Positions 1-13,555 of a DNA stretch of 64,000 nt are shown here, piece by piece (the stretch's first letter is position 1; each line of letters starts with the position of its first letter). The translations under genes were made by a program, and so were the position numbers. The notes beneath the pieces were generated by a model. That model did no database searches, was not told where the DNA came from, and saw nothing but the letters and a program-made list of their open reading frames with translations. Source of the stretch: Viscum album (taxonomy: Eukaryota; Streptophyta; Magnoliopsida; Santalales; Viscaceae). The DNA is taken from NCBI GenBank assembly GCA_963277665.1, contig OY728128.1:1870800988-1870864987 (forward strand). The letters are read 5' to 3'.

Positions 1-3000
1 TGTAGTCACTATAAATAACCTGGATATTAAAATCCATGTCTTTATAACATTTGAGCATGGAAACATGTATTTTTTTCTATAAATGAGATGAATATTCTAA
101 ACACTTTCTGTGTAACTTTTCTTGTTTATTATGAATTGTGGATCAAGGATAGGATTGACTGTTAAATTATAGATCTATATCTGATTATAATGATTTATAT
201 TCAATAAAATGATGGGAAACTATGTTTAAAAGTAAAATATTGTAAAATTTTGGTTCAACGGATTCCCCACCTTAGTGTCCATATGTGACCACTATGCATC
301 AAAATTATATTCATAGATACACAGAAATATCTATTTTTTGATATTTTTTTTCTCTTTTTATTTTTATATATTAGTTGATATGCATATATTAGAAATTTTT
401 TAGTCAACCTTTGTGTGGAATTTAGTTCCTTTAGGTGATGGAACAATGGAATTCTAAAACAAAACCTTGTGTAATAGAATGAAAATATAGTTAAATAAGA
501 AAATAATAACTTCAGTGGAAAAGTCTGATCAACAAAAAAATGAATTTGATCAATGTGTTAATAGTTTATATTTGAAATCAATTGAGAGTGAAAAATTTAT
601 AAAAACTATTTCTTGCTATGAAGAGTATGAAAATTATGATTTTATTAATGTAGTTAAAAAATTTTACTCAAAAAATATAATATATTTTAGAAATGTAATT
701 GTTTAACTATTCACACATATAATTGGTTATATTTATGGACATCTTAATGAAAACACGTAACTAAAATAATAAGTTGAAGAAATTGATTATTCACTAAGAT
801 TATAATTATGAATTTATAATTCTATAATAGGATTTTTGTATAAAAAATGAAAATAAATAATAATTTTTATTAAAAATATTTTCATTATTGAATGAAATTT
901 ATGAAGTATTGGTTGGGATAAATTTTTTTCTAGAAATTTATCATTTGAATTTTTCCATAACCTGAATATAAATATAATAAATATCCATCTATGTTAATGA
1001 TTATTAATTAGAATATACTGAAACAATAATAAATGATTTTCATATCACTTTACCTGAATCAAGAAAAAATAAAAAAGATGAAATCTAGTAGATGAATAAT
1101 GATTGAGAAGGATACTTCTTATCTATTGAGAATGAGATGCACTCCCTTAGCATTAAGTGTCTTTTTAATGAGGAAACCTTATAGAATAAAGAACCAATAG
1201 ATGTCAAAACTTTCAAAATGTTTGAAAAGAAGAGTACTGGAACATTAAATTTATTGGAATTTGATACCCATGTAGGAAATATATAAGTTGAAATAAGATC
1301 ATGAAATCAATCCCTGATTAGTCAAAATAGGTTCTTGGGAAAAGTAATCCCAAAATCAAGATAAAACAATTTTTTCTAATTCACTTTTTTCTATTATAAG
1401 TTTCCAATTAAAATATTTCAAAGTTAAATGGAAAATAATTCCATAAAATCGAGAAATATTTAATTAGTGGATTCTAGAATATCTAAAGAAAATTGTATCT
1501 TAACAGTTTCCCAAAATATTATTGTTTCTATTTAAAAATATTAAGAAAAAAAATCTGAATATTTTATAACTATTTGAAAATGGAAGAGGGTCATTAGAAA
1601 ATGCGGGTTCTAATATAGGTTAATGAATTATAAAATAAAATTTTAGAATAATATATCAACATAGGAATATTATAAGTGTATTTAAGTAAGGGAGATAAGA
1701 GCTAAAGTGGGGATAAATCGTGTTGTTCAAATGTATAATTTATAGAAAAACAAAAATCTATTCACTATGCACATATCTAAAGGAATTATAAGCATATTTT
1801 TTATTTCTACATTGGTATCTATACCCATGAGGAATTTTAGGATTCAGACGTCAATTATCATTCATATTGTAATGTGGAAATAATGGCAAAACATAAAAAA
1901 ATGATAAATGAAAATGATATAAATCGAACATGGGAGAAAATAATTTAATGGAAGTTTCTCAAAAAAATAATAAAGAAAAGAAAAACACTTAAAACAAGTC
2001 ATATAAAAAAATTGTTGATGATTTCACATAAATGTTGGTTGGATGCTTCAATTTTGAAAAAATATACACACCATCATTCATTAAAAACATGATTTGATGA
2101 TAAAATTTAAAGGAAGCAAGACAAATTATAAAATGGAATCAATAAAGGAGAGAAACAAAATTATTGGATTAACTAAAGACATCTCAGATGAATAGCTAAA
2201 GGAGTGTCCAATGAATTGTATCATAAATTTTATGAAGAAGATATTTGAAAATACTATAAAAATTAACAACATCATGGGTGAGAGCTTCCCTGTACAGGTA
2301 GACCAATTGAAAATTCTATAAAAACTGGACTAAGAAAATAAAATTAGTAAATGAAAAAAATTAAAATTGAAATAAACATAAATTTTTTAAGAGGTTTTAC
2401 AAGGACAATAACATAAGAGTTTATAAATAATTTTATGGAACATTCCATTTCATAATACTATCATATAGAGATACTTGATCCACCTTGTGAAACATTAACA
2501 AAATTATGTGTATGATAAATTAACATAATTAAAAATAAATATAAATCTAATATTATAAAGTTTAAATAACGAGAGAGTATAATGAACTTTTATGACTAGT
2601 AATATATGATAAAAAAGAATTTAAATTCATTAAGAAAATGGAATGTTTTTATTAAAATTTGATTAAAATGATTCTATTTCCACTATATTGTTATCTAATT
2701 GTCAAAGATACATTTTATTATTATCATGTAAAATAAATATTTTAATATCCATTTCCCCTAAAAAAATATTTAATCATAAAGCAACACAATGAGTCCATGA
2801 TAATGAAAAAACAGTGTAATTATTTTATCAAAAATAAATAAATTCCATAATAAACATTAAAATGATCATTATGATATAAATAAAAGTATATATAATGGAA
2901 TTATTGACTAAAAAACAAAAAAACATGAATAAATACAAAAGATAATAAATTTTATTAATATTCATTAAAAATTTCAGAATAATGTGGTTACTCCATCATG

Positions 3001-4680
3001 TTTTTTATAAACCAAAAAATTTGATCCATGTTAAAAATAAGAGACATTCCAAAAACCATATCCACCACAACAAATATTTCCATTGGCATTTCAATCATCA
3101 AACCAAATACTCGAGTAAGTAAATGATCCAACGATGTACATATTCCAATCCTCTTTTCTAAGTAATCATTCCCTATATAAAATTATACCTATATCCTCTA
3201 ATACATTTCAAATATTATTAATATATATTCATCTAAAAACCCCATTAAAATTTCCTTAAAAACTTAATTAGATATACCTAGAATATTCCCAAAAGATATT
3301 TCAATGTTTCAATTAAATAAAAAATTTAAATCATAAAACATTCAAAAATATCATTTATTATGGTGTAATTTTATGAATTTATCATATATTATATTCATGT
3401 ACATAATTATCACATTCCTCGATGAAATGATTGTACTTTATATTGAATTTCTTTTCTCTTTCTCTCTATTTTAAAATCTTGATATTTTCTACATTGAAAT
3501 GTAATAAAATTTGTACTACTATCTATTCATCCATACTTTTTTGATGTAAATAATTTTTCTACAACATAATTATTCCTTTCATAGTAAAATTAAATATTAA
3601 AAAGTTTTTAGGACATGAGGTAAATTTCTTATATGTTATTTTTTTTCTAGAAAAATATTTATTATTTTTCTCAATAATCATAGTGTAATGAGATCCTACC
3701 ATCCTAAAAATTACACCATCTTTCATAAAAAAACGGTAATCACAATTATATATCAGATAAAGATAACCAAAGGTAGAATCAATAATTTTAATGTAATTTT
3801 AGTTTAATTGTTTTGAAAAATACTAAAATATTGTTCTAGTTTTCTATTTAACCAATGTATCTATAAAAAAGGTATTATAGAGAATATATAATAATGGCGT
3901 TGAATGCTATATAGGAATGAAAATTTAAAACACTCTATATTCACAAATTTTGTGAATAATAATAGTTATAAAATCAATATAAACATTAAAATTTAAATAT
4001 TATAGGTATTTGAGAAATTTAATTAACAATACAAAACATATTATAAAATTCTTTAATTCATTGAATCAATATTCTTATGAATATTGTTACCCATTATATC
4101 ATCACTGTACTTATTAAACTGCAATATAAATAATATTTGAAATAGGGTATGATTTTATTCTTAAGAAACTCTTTTTATCACACATCCAAAATTTGGAAAC
4201 GTATTTAAATATTTAATAAAATTTCTTAATCCTTTGTAATATTAAATGTTTTAAATGTAAAAGTACATAGAATATAAAACAACAATACTAAATACAATAA
4301 TTCCCCCCTCATTCTCTTAATCTATCCTATGCATCACTCACTTGATTTGGACAAAAAATATCCTAATAAACTATTGAAAGTAGCAGATCAAATCCATTAA
4401 ACTTAAACTAATACATTCCATATAATTTCAACGCATACTCTCTAAAAAAATTACTTTCTAGTTTTTAGCTTTGTTTTTTATAAACACATCCTATTAGATA
4501 TGTTTTTTGAAAAAATTGAAGAATATTTGTGTTACATACAAAACATATCAAAATTTTCATGATTTTATAAAAAACCCAGCTAATTGGCGATGCTTTAAAA
4601 AACATAGCTATTTTACCCATGCTTTCTGAAAACTATTAATAATTTTTTCACAAATTTAGTAACACTTTTCTAACTAAGTG
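1..4680. other. AT-rich intergenic DNA, no recognised element
   Basis: I find no gene or element that I can name here. Short open frames occur (for example a 63-codon frame at 515-706, +), but they have the composition of AT-rich background and no motif I recognise. The DNA is probably heavily decayed repeat material, because no unit looks host-genic. That is inference only. Confidence 0.5.
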
Positions 4681-4689
4681 ATGTTTTTT

Positions 4690-5040
4690 ACAAAATGACC
4701 AATATATATATATATATATATATGAATGATTTTATGTATGTATGTATGTGTTTGTCTCCATAAAATAATTCATATTTAAAAATATAAACAATATATATGT
4801 ATATATATATATATTTACACGCACATATATATATATACATATATTACTAATATATATTATAAATATATGGTTTAATATACAAACAAATATTTATATATGA
4901 ACACACCGACACAGCCAAATGCCTGTGTGTGTTTGAGAGAGTTGGTTAATGAAAAATTAATCATTCATCGATTACATATTACTATTAAATAGATATAAAA
5001 TCTATTTATATATGATCATTGCAGACACACAGATATATAT

Positions 5041-5078
<38 letters not shown>

Positions 5079-5790
5079 TTGTGTGTGTATGTGTTTCATG
5101 TAGTATTTTTATATAAAATTAAAAATAACATATGTGAAATATATATATATATATGTGTGTGTTACAAATATAACAATATTACATTACATTAATATTAACA
5201 CACTCGCACAAAAATACATTCATAGATAGATAGATTGATATTTATAAATACTCACACTCAATTGTAAATAAATTTTATTATGAAAAATCATAACTAATTT
5301 CAATTTAAAATTGTAATTTAACATAAATAATATATTTATATTATAACGTTTTTAATTTTATCACATAAAAGCATAGATATATATTTTTAATTTTATGAAA
5401 TCTATATAAATTAAATGTTTAGAATAATTTTATTAAAGATTATATATATATATATCCCTTTGTGTGTTTGTATTTCTTATACACTTACATATATATACAC
5501 ATGCATTCAAACACACACACACACATATATTATTCAATTTTAGTATATATTAAAGAAAGTATATAATGGTATTGTATAATATTAGTAAAAATATATATAA
5601 CCTATATACCATAAAAATAAATAAATAATTATATATATGTACAAATTCACAATTATACATATAATAAATTTATATTTTAAATAATATATTTAAATATATA
5701 TGTACATAAATAAAAATACTATTTATTATATAGTATAAAGATTTAATAGTAATATATAATATATAATATATTTTTCATATAATATATTAT
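4690..5790. repeat. TA/CA-rich microsatellite cluster
   Basis: Several short runs of alternating TA, with CA/GT tracts beside them, occur within about 1.1 kb. Clear examples are near 4700-4722, 4800-4815, 5035-5080, 5140-5160, 5440-5455 and 5510-5530, with GTAT tetranucleotide repeats near 4735-4750. There is no coding signal. Such clusters are prone to slippage and assembly error. Confidence 0.85.
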
Positions 5791-6237
5791 GTATAATAAT
5801 ATTTGTTTTGCTCAAAAGGCCCAAGAATGAGTTGGTAACCCAAGCTACACCCCCAATATTAATTTAATGAAATTTAAATTATAATATTTAGTCATGAGGT
5901 ATAATGAAGATGCATGAACTCAGAATTTATGTACCACTGAAGGCTAAAAAACCAAACAAGACTACACTGAAAGTAGTGTAATATGTTTCTCACCACATCA
6001 GAATTGGAAATGTAAGTCCCACACTTCATGATTAGAATAGTATAAAAGCATTATAATAAGAATCATTTCATATAATATAACAATGAAAACAAAGTTTTCA
6101 CCAATATATGAGATGAGACACAAATTTTTGACCATCCCATTTATCTCTTACCTTGACCACATAGAATCTATCATGAACTGAAATTTTAAAAACACATAAG
6201 AACCCAAATAATATTTCACTACAGTCATAAAATTACT
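5791..6237. other. No recognised feature
   Basis: AT-rich single-copy-looking sequence between the microsatellite cluster and the LINE-like insertion. I see no gene, LTR end or inverted repeat in it. Confidence 0.4.
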
Positions 6238-6254
6238 GAAAACCGTCACATCAC
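6238..6254. repeat. Target-site duplication, left copy
   Basis: GAAAACCGTCACATCAC. It matches 7523-7539 (GAAAACCATCACATCAC) at 16 of 17 positions. The two copies flank the GC-richer block 6255-7522 exactly, and 17 bp is typical for LINE-type target-primed integration. Confidence 0.85.
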
Positions 6255-7522
6255 TCCAAATTCATTTTTTTGATATTTTCTAGAAACCACTTTAAGGGGA
6301 AGTGGTAACCAAACATTAAAAGATACAAAAAACTGAACTATAACCGCACAAACACTCCAAAATCAAGAGATCCCGCTTAACCACACCACCAACAGGGAAA
6401 TCTAATTCAAATTTCAAAAACAAAATGCCGGTTATCAGACCATATGCTAGAAGTAGTTGTGATAATGAGTTGATCCGACAATAGCCACATCGAGACGCGT
6501 AAATGTTGATTCGGTCACCTGCCTCGATTTGCAGCACCGACATATCCATCATCCAGATATCTCTGACAACATCACTTCTTAGAACCACTACCTTTATCAT
6601 CGCCACTGTCGTCGCCAAAACTTCCATCAAAATCATCACCAGCTTCATCGCTCGACACCAATGTCCTTCTTTGGCTTCACAACCAAAATCACTCTTCACC
6701 TTCATCTTCCACTCCACATGCATCATAAGAACATACCTCTCCATACATATCCCTAGAACACCCTAAAAGCAAAAAAATAAGAATATCCCCATAGTTGAAA
6801 GATATCAAAGAGAGGAATCACTGGGCGCAGCTCCATGGATACCCATCCTCTAGCACGAAGACATCCCAAAGCCTCCCCGGACGCCAATGCACCCAACCAA
6901 CCTGAGAGGGTGTGAGGAGCCTGGAAGCCAGAGTAGAGCACAAGAGTCGGGCCCCCCACGAGCCGAACCGTGTATCCATCACCATCAAACAACCTGGGCC
7001 TGCGAAGTTGAAGTCACCAAGAGACACCGAACCACTTGAACTAAAATCTCAGAGCACCAGGGAGTCCACCGTGCAATCTGCCTCAGAGAGAGAGGTGGAG
7101 GCCAGGTGCTAGAGCAGAGAAACAGATGTCCGAACTCCTCGACGAAACACAACTTCGAGACCCAAAGATAAAACCTAGAGAGAACTAAAAACACTGAAAG
7201 AGATAACCAGCGGGAATTAAAACCTAAAAGAAGAATGAGATTGAAACCCTAAATAGAACCCATGAAGAAGCGGGAACAAGAGAGAAGCAAGAGAGTAGGT
7301 CTCAAAGAAGAAAACTCCAAACCCAAGAGAAAAAACTGAGAGTGAGGGGAGACCCATCGAGTGAGAAACCAAGAGGAAAACCTAAATAGAGAGGTAGAAG
7401 AGAGATGAGGTCGAAGAGAAGCAGGAAGAGTGGATGCCGCTGGGAAGGGAGCAAAACCCTAATAGGGAGAGGAGTGGCCGGGAGCCCGAAGGTGGACACC
7501 AAGTGAGTGAGGCTCCATCCAC
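6255..7522 (-). mobile_element. LINE-like (L1-type) non-autonomous retroposon, 1.27 kb
   Basis: The block is clearly richer in GC than its surroundings, lies between 17-bp direct repeats and reads on the minus strand. The 5' part (about 7522-7100) is pyrimidine-rich with many CTCTCT and GGGTTTT stretches, as in plant LINE or gene leaders. The 3' end (about 6310-6262) has a T-rich segment, a small CCACTT...AAGTGG hairpin, and a short A run (seven A) close to the duplicated target. No reverse transcriptase or endonuclease ORF is present. A 142-codon frame at 6316-6744 and a 79-codon frame at 6753-6992 have no motif I recognise and may be untranslated sequence. It could be an internally deleted LINE or a processed retrocopy. 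The retroposition mechanism is well supported; the family name is not. Confidence 0.65.
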
Positions 7523-7539
7523 GAAAACCATCACATCAC
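7523..7539. repeat. Target-site duplication, right copy
   Basis: GAAAACCATCACATCAC, matching 6238-6254 with one substitution (G/A). It marks the 5' junction of the minus-strand retroposon. Confidence 0.85.
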
Positions 7540-8377
7540 ATTTGTTCCTCATTAATATTTTATGCATATCTATTAAATGATAGGGTTATACTCCCATTTC
7601 ACCAAAGGGATAGTTATTGTGAGGGTTTGAGAGCTCTACTAAGAAACATTTCATGCATCCAATTAATAAACCTAAAAAGATAGGGAAAAGTCTTATATTC
7701 AATAATTTTTTCAAATTTCTTCCACACCAAAATATTTTTTCATTCATAATGAGAACTGTAATTAGAAATACAACAACATATATTGAAACATGATTAACAA
7801 ATCTTTCTAAAAATAAAATAATTTTCAAGAGAAATGATGTCCAACCATAGCTATAAACATGATTCATTAATATTAATAGACCTTTCTATCCTACAAACAT
7901 TAATTCGATACTTTTCATTATATTGTTTTCCAACAAACTATGAAAAATGAGAAAGAACAAATCAACCATTCAAATAATCATTATTTTTTTAGTCTTAGTT
8001 AAATAAAAATTTATCAAGAGAAATACAAGGCTTGGAAGAAAATTTTTCATTTTAATGGGTGAATAAAATCATGAATGAGAAATGATTACCAATTTTTATA
8101 CATCTAATTTCACTAATAAAATTATTTATGGTGACTTTCCAAAAAAATTAAATTAATAGGACATGAATAATCAAATAAATATTAAAAATAAGATAAAGAG
8201 TATAGAAATAGAAGATCTTTTCACTTGATTTGAATTCAATATCTATATTTTAAATCACTACATTCCTCACCCATCGATGATTTGGATCGTACATTAAAAA
8301 AATTCTTATTCTCCTAAATCCCATATAGAAGTGAATTATATGTTCATTTCACTCACTCTGGAAATATGTATAGTGTC
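7540..8377. other. No recognised feature
   Basis: AT-rich DNA between the retroposon and the first copy of the ~800-bp repeat. No gene-like frame and no recognisable repeat end is visible. Confidence 0.4.
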
Positions 8378-9165
8378 TAATAAATTTGAATTTGATTCCA
8401 TTTTATTCATTCTCTATGTCACTCTCTTCATTATATCTTCTCATTTTATATTGTGATATTCATTTGATCGATAGTTGTAATATCTCACTACCATTATCAT
8501 CTAATATTAACACATGGATTAGTCCCCAGGGAGATTTCAAGTTTATTTGGAATCTATGGATTTCAATTCTTTATTCCAACTTTTTATCCCTAATATAGAA
8601 ATGAACAAAAATAAAGTTGATATATAATAATAATCTTATCATCCTATTAGTATCTTCATTTTATAATTTATCCAATAATTCCCCCTCATTTATTTTCATC
8701 TATGTGACATATCAATGGAGTTATGTAGATCGAGGGACAAACAACACATGACCAGAGAAAGCTGATCGGTGGTTCATTGTGTATAATTGTGTATGGTTCT
8801 TCATATGGTGTTGTAGAGGAGGTGGAATGGATATGAATTGGGATATTTATTATGTCTGTTCTATATCATAATTTATTTAGATATGATAAATTGGTAATTA
8901 ATTATGACCAATTTATTTAGATGTAATTAATTTTATATAATGAAAAAACCCCTTATGATCCAACCCTATACCATCTGTTTTCTCCACTGAATTTTTTTTA
9001 GAAAATTAAATACATTATTTTAATTGTTATGTTCACACACCTAAACAATATAAAAAAACTATTAAATCGTTTTTTAATAATAATAGACTTTAAAACACAA
9101 CAATTGATTGAGAAAAGTAAAGACTAACCCATGACTCCTTGGGAATGACATTGTTCAGTCCAACT
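8378..9165 (+). repeat. ~800-bp dispersed repeat, copy A (direct)
   Basis: This copy aligns by eye with 9297-10110 in the same orientation. Shared landmarks in order: a CACTCTCTTC block, ATTTTGTGAT, AATATCTCAC, a TTAAC...GG block, TTGTGG/TTGTAG followed by AGGTGG, TATAATGAAAAA, and a terminal block around GGGAATGAC...CAGTC. Similarity is roughly 65-75%, so it is old. It shows no ORF. The source element is unknown. Confidence 0.7.
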
Positions 9166-9296
9166 ATATTTCATTATTAGTTGATAAATTTTATATGTGA
9201 GAATTGTGGTAGCCTATTTATGTCATAGACATTGTTATTCCTAATGCATCCTACTGGGTGACTAGTTTTGGCTCCTACTGATTTCAAATTAGGTCG

Positions 9297-10110
9297 ACCT
9301 ATATATATTTCATCTTTTTATTTCCAATTTTATTTTTTCATCTATTATGCCACTCTCTTCTCCCAATCTTCATCTATCATTTTGTGATTTTAATTGATAA
9401 ATAATATTTATATCTCACATCTATGATCATGATATATTAACTCAAGGTATGGTCTCAAATAATATTACATGGGTATTTAGAATCCTTTATTTTTAATTAT
9501 TTGATTCAAATTTGTTCCCTTTATGTACAATTAAATGAAAAGGAAATGGATAGATTATACTTGTTTTCTCTTCCTTTTGGAAGCTTAATTATATAATTTA
9601 TCAAACCATTTCCTCTCTATTAAATTGTTTGATGCATCATATCTATGGGGAAGTGTTGATAAATGGAGGAACAAAACATAATCAAAAATGGATGAAGGTT
9701 GGTGGATTGTCTATAGTTATGTAATGTTCATCATCTAATGTTGTGGTGGAGGTGGGGATGGATATAGAGAGATATATTACTCATGTGTGTTCAACACCAC
9801 TATTAATGCGGAGAGGAGAAATCAGTAATTTATTATGATCATTTTGTTGGATGAGGATAATTTTTAGATAATGAAAAACTAATTTCTCATATAAACCTCA
9901 ACCATTTCTTTTCTCAGCTAAATCATGTTAAAAGATATTAATTATTTTTTAAATTGTTATGCAAATGAACCCAATCAACAAAAACACACTAACATCAATT
10001 TTTTTCTTATACAAATGAAAACATTGAAAACATACAGTAATTTATTTATTGAAATAAATAACTGGCCCATGAACACTTGAGAATGACCATGGTCAGTCAT
10101 ATAGAAATAA
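9297..10110 (+). repeat. ~800-bp dispersed repeat, copy B; left arm of inverted repeat
   Basis: Second direct copy of the unit at 8378-9165. Its right end (GGCCCATGAACACTTGAGAA followed by GACCATGGTCAGTCATA) is matched in reverse complement at 10200-10250. B and C therefore form an inverted repeat around a spacer of about 90 bp. No coding capacity is visible. Confidence 0.75.
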
Positions 10111-10199
10111 AATATTGGTTAATGAATTATGTATCTAAGGCCGGTGATAGACTCTTCACATCACCACATGAAAAAAATGTATCCTTGAATTCAGTCCTA

Positions 10200-11007
10200 T
10201 GTGACTGATCAGGGTCATTCTAATGTACTCATGGGCTAGTTCATAACTCATCTAGATCACTAAATGAATTTTTTTAAACTTCGCATTTTAATAATAAAAA
10301 ATGGATGTTTGAGTGTTGTCATTATTTGTGAATTCAAGTAAAAATTAATGAACTGTAGTAAACATTCCTAACATGTTTTAGATGATAAAAGAAATGGTTC
10401 ATGGTAAGATCACAAATGGGTTTTTATTTATCTAAATATTATTCTTATACAACAATATTGACATTATAAATAACTAATTAGTCTCATTCATCTAAATTAT
10501 GGTACTGAACACACATGTTAAGTCTCCCTCAACATATACATCCCACCTATTTTAAAGAGTTAGACAATGAATGTGACATAACCATATACAATATACCACC
10601 CTTCACCCATCTCCAATCATGTTTTATTAATCACTTGATCTACACAATTCCATTAGTATGATTCATAATAAAAAAAATAGAGGGGAATGATCTTATTAAC
10701 TAAATAATGATGCTTCCAAAAATAAGAGTAGATGAGAATCATCTATCCACTTCATTCAAATTCATTTATATATTATGGTTGAAAATTAAGAATCAATGTA
10801 TTGAAAATCAAGGATTCAAAAAACATATCTAATCCCCCCATGAACAAGCCTAGTGTTAATATTTAATTATCTTAGAAGTGAAATATTTTAATTTATGATT
10901 GATGGAATATTAAAAAATGAGATAAAAATAGATATAATGGAGTGTGTCATAACATATGATAAAAATAGAATCTAATTTGAAATGAAATAAAAAATATATA
11001 TAGGAAG
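10200..11007 (-). repeat. ~800-bp dispersed repeat, copy C; right arm of inverted repeat
   Basis: Reverse complement of copies A and B. The region 10200-10240 inverts the end block (GCCCATGAGTACATTAGAAT on the minus strand). The region near 10830-10870 inverts the TTAACAC...GGGGGATTAG block of copy A. Similarity extends to about 11007. The pair B/C could fold into a long imperfect RNA hairpin if transcribed. Confidence 0.75.
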
Positions 11008-12268
11008 AATCTTGTTACAATTGGAATGTGTTGAATAATTTATAATATGTTGGAGAGGAAAACAATTATAAGCATCAAGATTTATTTATTCCTACATCTA
11101 TATTTCTATCATCGACCATTTAGATTATTTTTTACTAGATTTTACCCATGTATCTTGGGTGAGGGTCATGATTGATTCGATTGAAAGTATCTTTACAACT
11201 CTCCCAATCATATAAATTTTATCTATGATTGAACTTAATATGGTTTTGATAATAATTAGGGTAGAATCATTTTCATGATTCTTGGTTTTAGTATCAGTTA
11301 TGTGTTAAAGAATCACTTGTCCCATTTAGGAATGATAATAATGTTATAAATACTTGAAAGATGGTCTGTGGAAATCTTCCTTTATAGGAGACTTGAGATT
11401 CATAAGAGAAGGATTACTTGAAATGATTTCGATCTCATGTGGGTATGGGCATGTATGTCACTACACATTAAAGTTCAGATCCGGTAAGGGGTGGTTTGGA
11501 GGGGATACTTTGGATCCTTTTATATGGTTAGTCTTAATAGTATGTGGGTGTCCTAGTTATGCAAAATATGCACGACACATTATCTTAATATGTGAAAAAT
11601 GAGAAAACCATATCACCCTTACCACTTTGAAAATCCTCATGACACACCAAACCTTCTTACATCTACCTAAGACTAAAGAAAGTACCAACACCTTAGTTTC
11701 TATTTTCAAAAAAATATAAGGTCCACCATATCCCACCATGGATGAAATCTCCCACCCATACTGATATAAAGTTCCATGTCCCTCATTCAGTATTAGGATA
11801 CACCCACATACATCCAACACAAACCCCACAATAGAATCTATATTATGCAATCCAAACTATGCCCCATGCATCGTCCAAACTCAAAACTATAGTAACATCT
11901 ATTCCTATGTTCAATAAAATTCACAAATAATTTTATGCAATCCTTATCTGCTTAAAATCAACATGCCTCCAAAAGAAAAAGAATTATATATGACATATTG
12001 ATGCTACATGTAGCACTAAAATCATTCCTCAAATGATCACACAAGACTTCCACACATAATTTTCCCTAGATCAACAAAGCGTAGAAAACATTCTACTCAA
12101 ATTATTTTTGAACCAACACATAGCACAATCACATAGAAAATTCCAATTCTCATGATATTAAGAAAGAAAATCTCATCCAAATCAATCATGACCCTAACTT
12201 GCCACACATGGAGAAAATCCAATAAATATGAAGGCCACTACTCGATGATGTAAATATAGAAGAAGGAA
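11008..12268. other. Unassigned DNA with short open frames
   Basis: Two overlapping frames (82 codons at 11354-11602 + and 97 codons at 11557-11850 -) stand out slightly in base composition, but neither has a domain I recognise. I do not call them genes. The segment ends at the probable start of the copia LTR. Confidence 0.35.
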
Positions 12269-13183
12269 TTGTTGGAAAAAAATCCTTTATGGTAACATTG
12301 GAGTGTTTTTGGGTTGCTTTATTTTGTTGACAAAGCAGGTTTTCATGGTTAAAGTGACATGAAAATATGATCTTTTAGGCTTGGGGAAATTGTTCATGGA
12401 AAGAGGAAGTCATGTAAGTATTTTACGTGTAGGGTCATCTGAGTCTATAAATTTACGGATGCCAACCTCATTTTAATAGCTCATACATTAGATAAAATAA
12501 GGCCTCTGAATTATGTAAGAAGTATGAGAAAATGGATTTGCATGAAATAAAGAGAGTTTCTCACTAAAATAGAGATGTGCGCAAAACATAATGGTTGTTT
12601 TCAATTTTTTTCCATGCCAATGTTAAATATTGTGTGCAAGGTGAAAAAGTCACATGAAAGGAATTCAAAGGTAGTGTAAAAGTTTAATTTTGAACCAAAA
12701 AGGATTTCTTAGTAAATATGTGGTAAAGTGTTATTCATAATGTGAATGAAAGTGGAACTTAATGATATTCTGAATGATTTTTAGAACATAAATATTCATG
12801 TTATTAAAAGGATTAACATTGGAAGAAGCCATGAGCACACTTAAATTGAGAGATTAGTGAGATTTCATATTATGATTGGTTGTAAACCTAGAGGGATAGT
12901 GGGTTTGCATGAACCATTATAAACATAGTCCACATTAGTAGACTTGGTACATAGTCACATTGTCTTTGTATGCTTCTTTGATATAGCCCCATTCATGTGA
13001 ACCAAGTTAAATTGTTTTGTCTCTTGTGTGCATTCATTTATATTAATATATTCCTATCATAAAGGGAGAGAAGAGTGTTTGTTTAATGATGAAATAATAT
13101 CTAATGGGACAATTTTATAAATCTATAAATCCTTGATTCATCCCCACACCCTCTTAGAATATTTGACCTATTTGGGATAAAAA
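12269..13183 (+). repeat. Copia 5' LTR
   Basis: Starts TGTTGGAA, the usual start of plant copia LTRs, and ends just before the primer-binding site. Near 12880-13030 it carries the GGTTGTAAACCTAGAGGGAT block and the GTGAACCAAGTTAAAT...TGTCTCTTGTGTGCATT block typical of the R/U5 part of plant copia LTRs. The right boundary is uncertain by about 30 bp because the terminal CA is not clear. Confidence 0.6.
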
Positions 13184-13195
13184 TTGATATCAGAG
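13184..13195 (+). other. Primer-binding site, initiator Met tRNA type (copia)
   Basis: TTGATATCAGAG differs by one base from the canonical TTGGTATCAGAG, which pairs with the 3' end of initiator methionine tRNA. It lies 31 bases before the Gag start codon at 13226, as usual for copia. Confidence 0.75.
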
Positions 13196-13225
13196 ATAGA
13201 TATTATTATCAGTGCTTAACTCTCA

Positions 13226-13555
13226 ATGGTTTCAATTGAGGTTGTCAATCACAAAGGGATTCCAATATTCGATGGGAAAAATTTTATGTTTTGGAACAAT
13301 CCAATTTATCACTACATCCAATCTACAATAATGGATGTCTTTACAGTAGGGATGCATTTTATTTCAACCATTATTGAAAGTGGTGCTTTATCAGGAGATG
13401 AAAAATGGGAATTAGATAATGATCTTAAAGTAATCAATTCTACTTGGGGAGCCCTATACAATGAAATATATACAATTGTTATGTCTTGTAAAAAATCAAA
13501 TGTTATGTGGAAAAAGTTGCTAAATATTCATGAGGGTGACTCAAAAGTCAGATAA
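13226..13555 (+). pseudogene. gag: Copia Gag N-terminal fragment
   Basis: A 109-codon frame begins with a methionine 31 bases after the primer site. Early it contains PIFDGKNFMFWNNPI (about residues 13-27), the plant copia Gag signature P.FDG.NF..W. Later it has CKKSNVMWKKLLNIHEGDSK (about residues 88-107), matching the conserved C.(S/T)A..IW..L...HEGD.(K/R)V block. The frame then stops, though recognisable Gag continues downstream as N.SVDTFFDRV around 13580-13615 in a shifted frame. Gag would form the virus-like particle. As it stands only a truncated product is possible. Confidence 0.85.

Noticed and set aside
515..706. 63-codon plus-strand frame
   Set aside because: AT-rich composition expected by chance, no domain, no neighbour supporting it.
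6912..7112. Plus-strand 66-codon frame and overlapping minus frames in the GC-rich block
   Set aside because: They overlap one another in several frames within a retroposon, and none has a recognisable motif.
11354..11850. Pair of overlapping frames (82 and 97 codons) that looked gene-like
   Set aside because: No family motif in either; overlapping opposite strands; surrounded by repeats.
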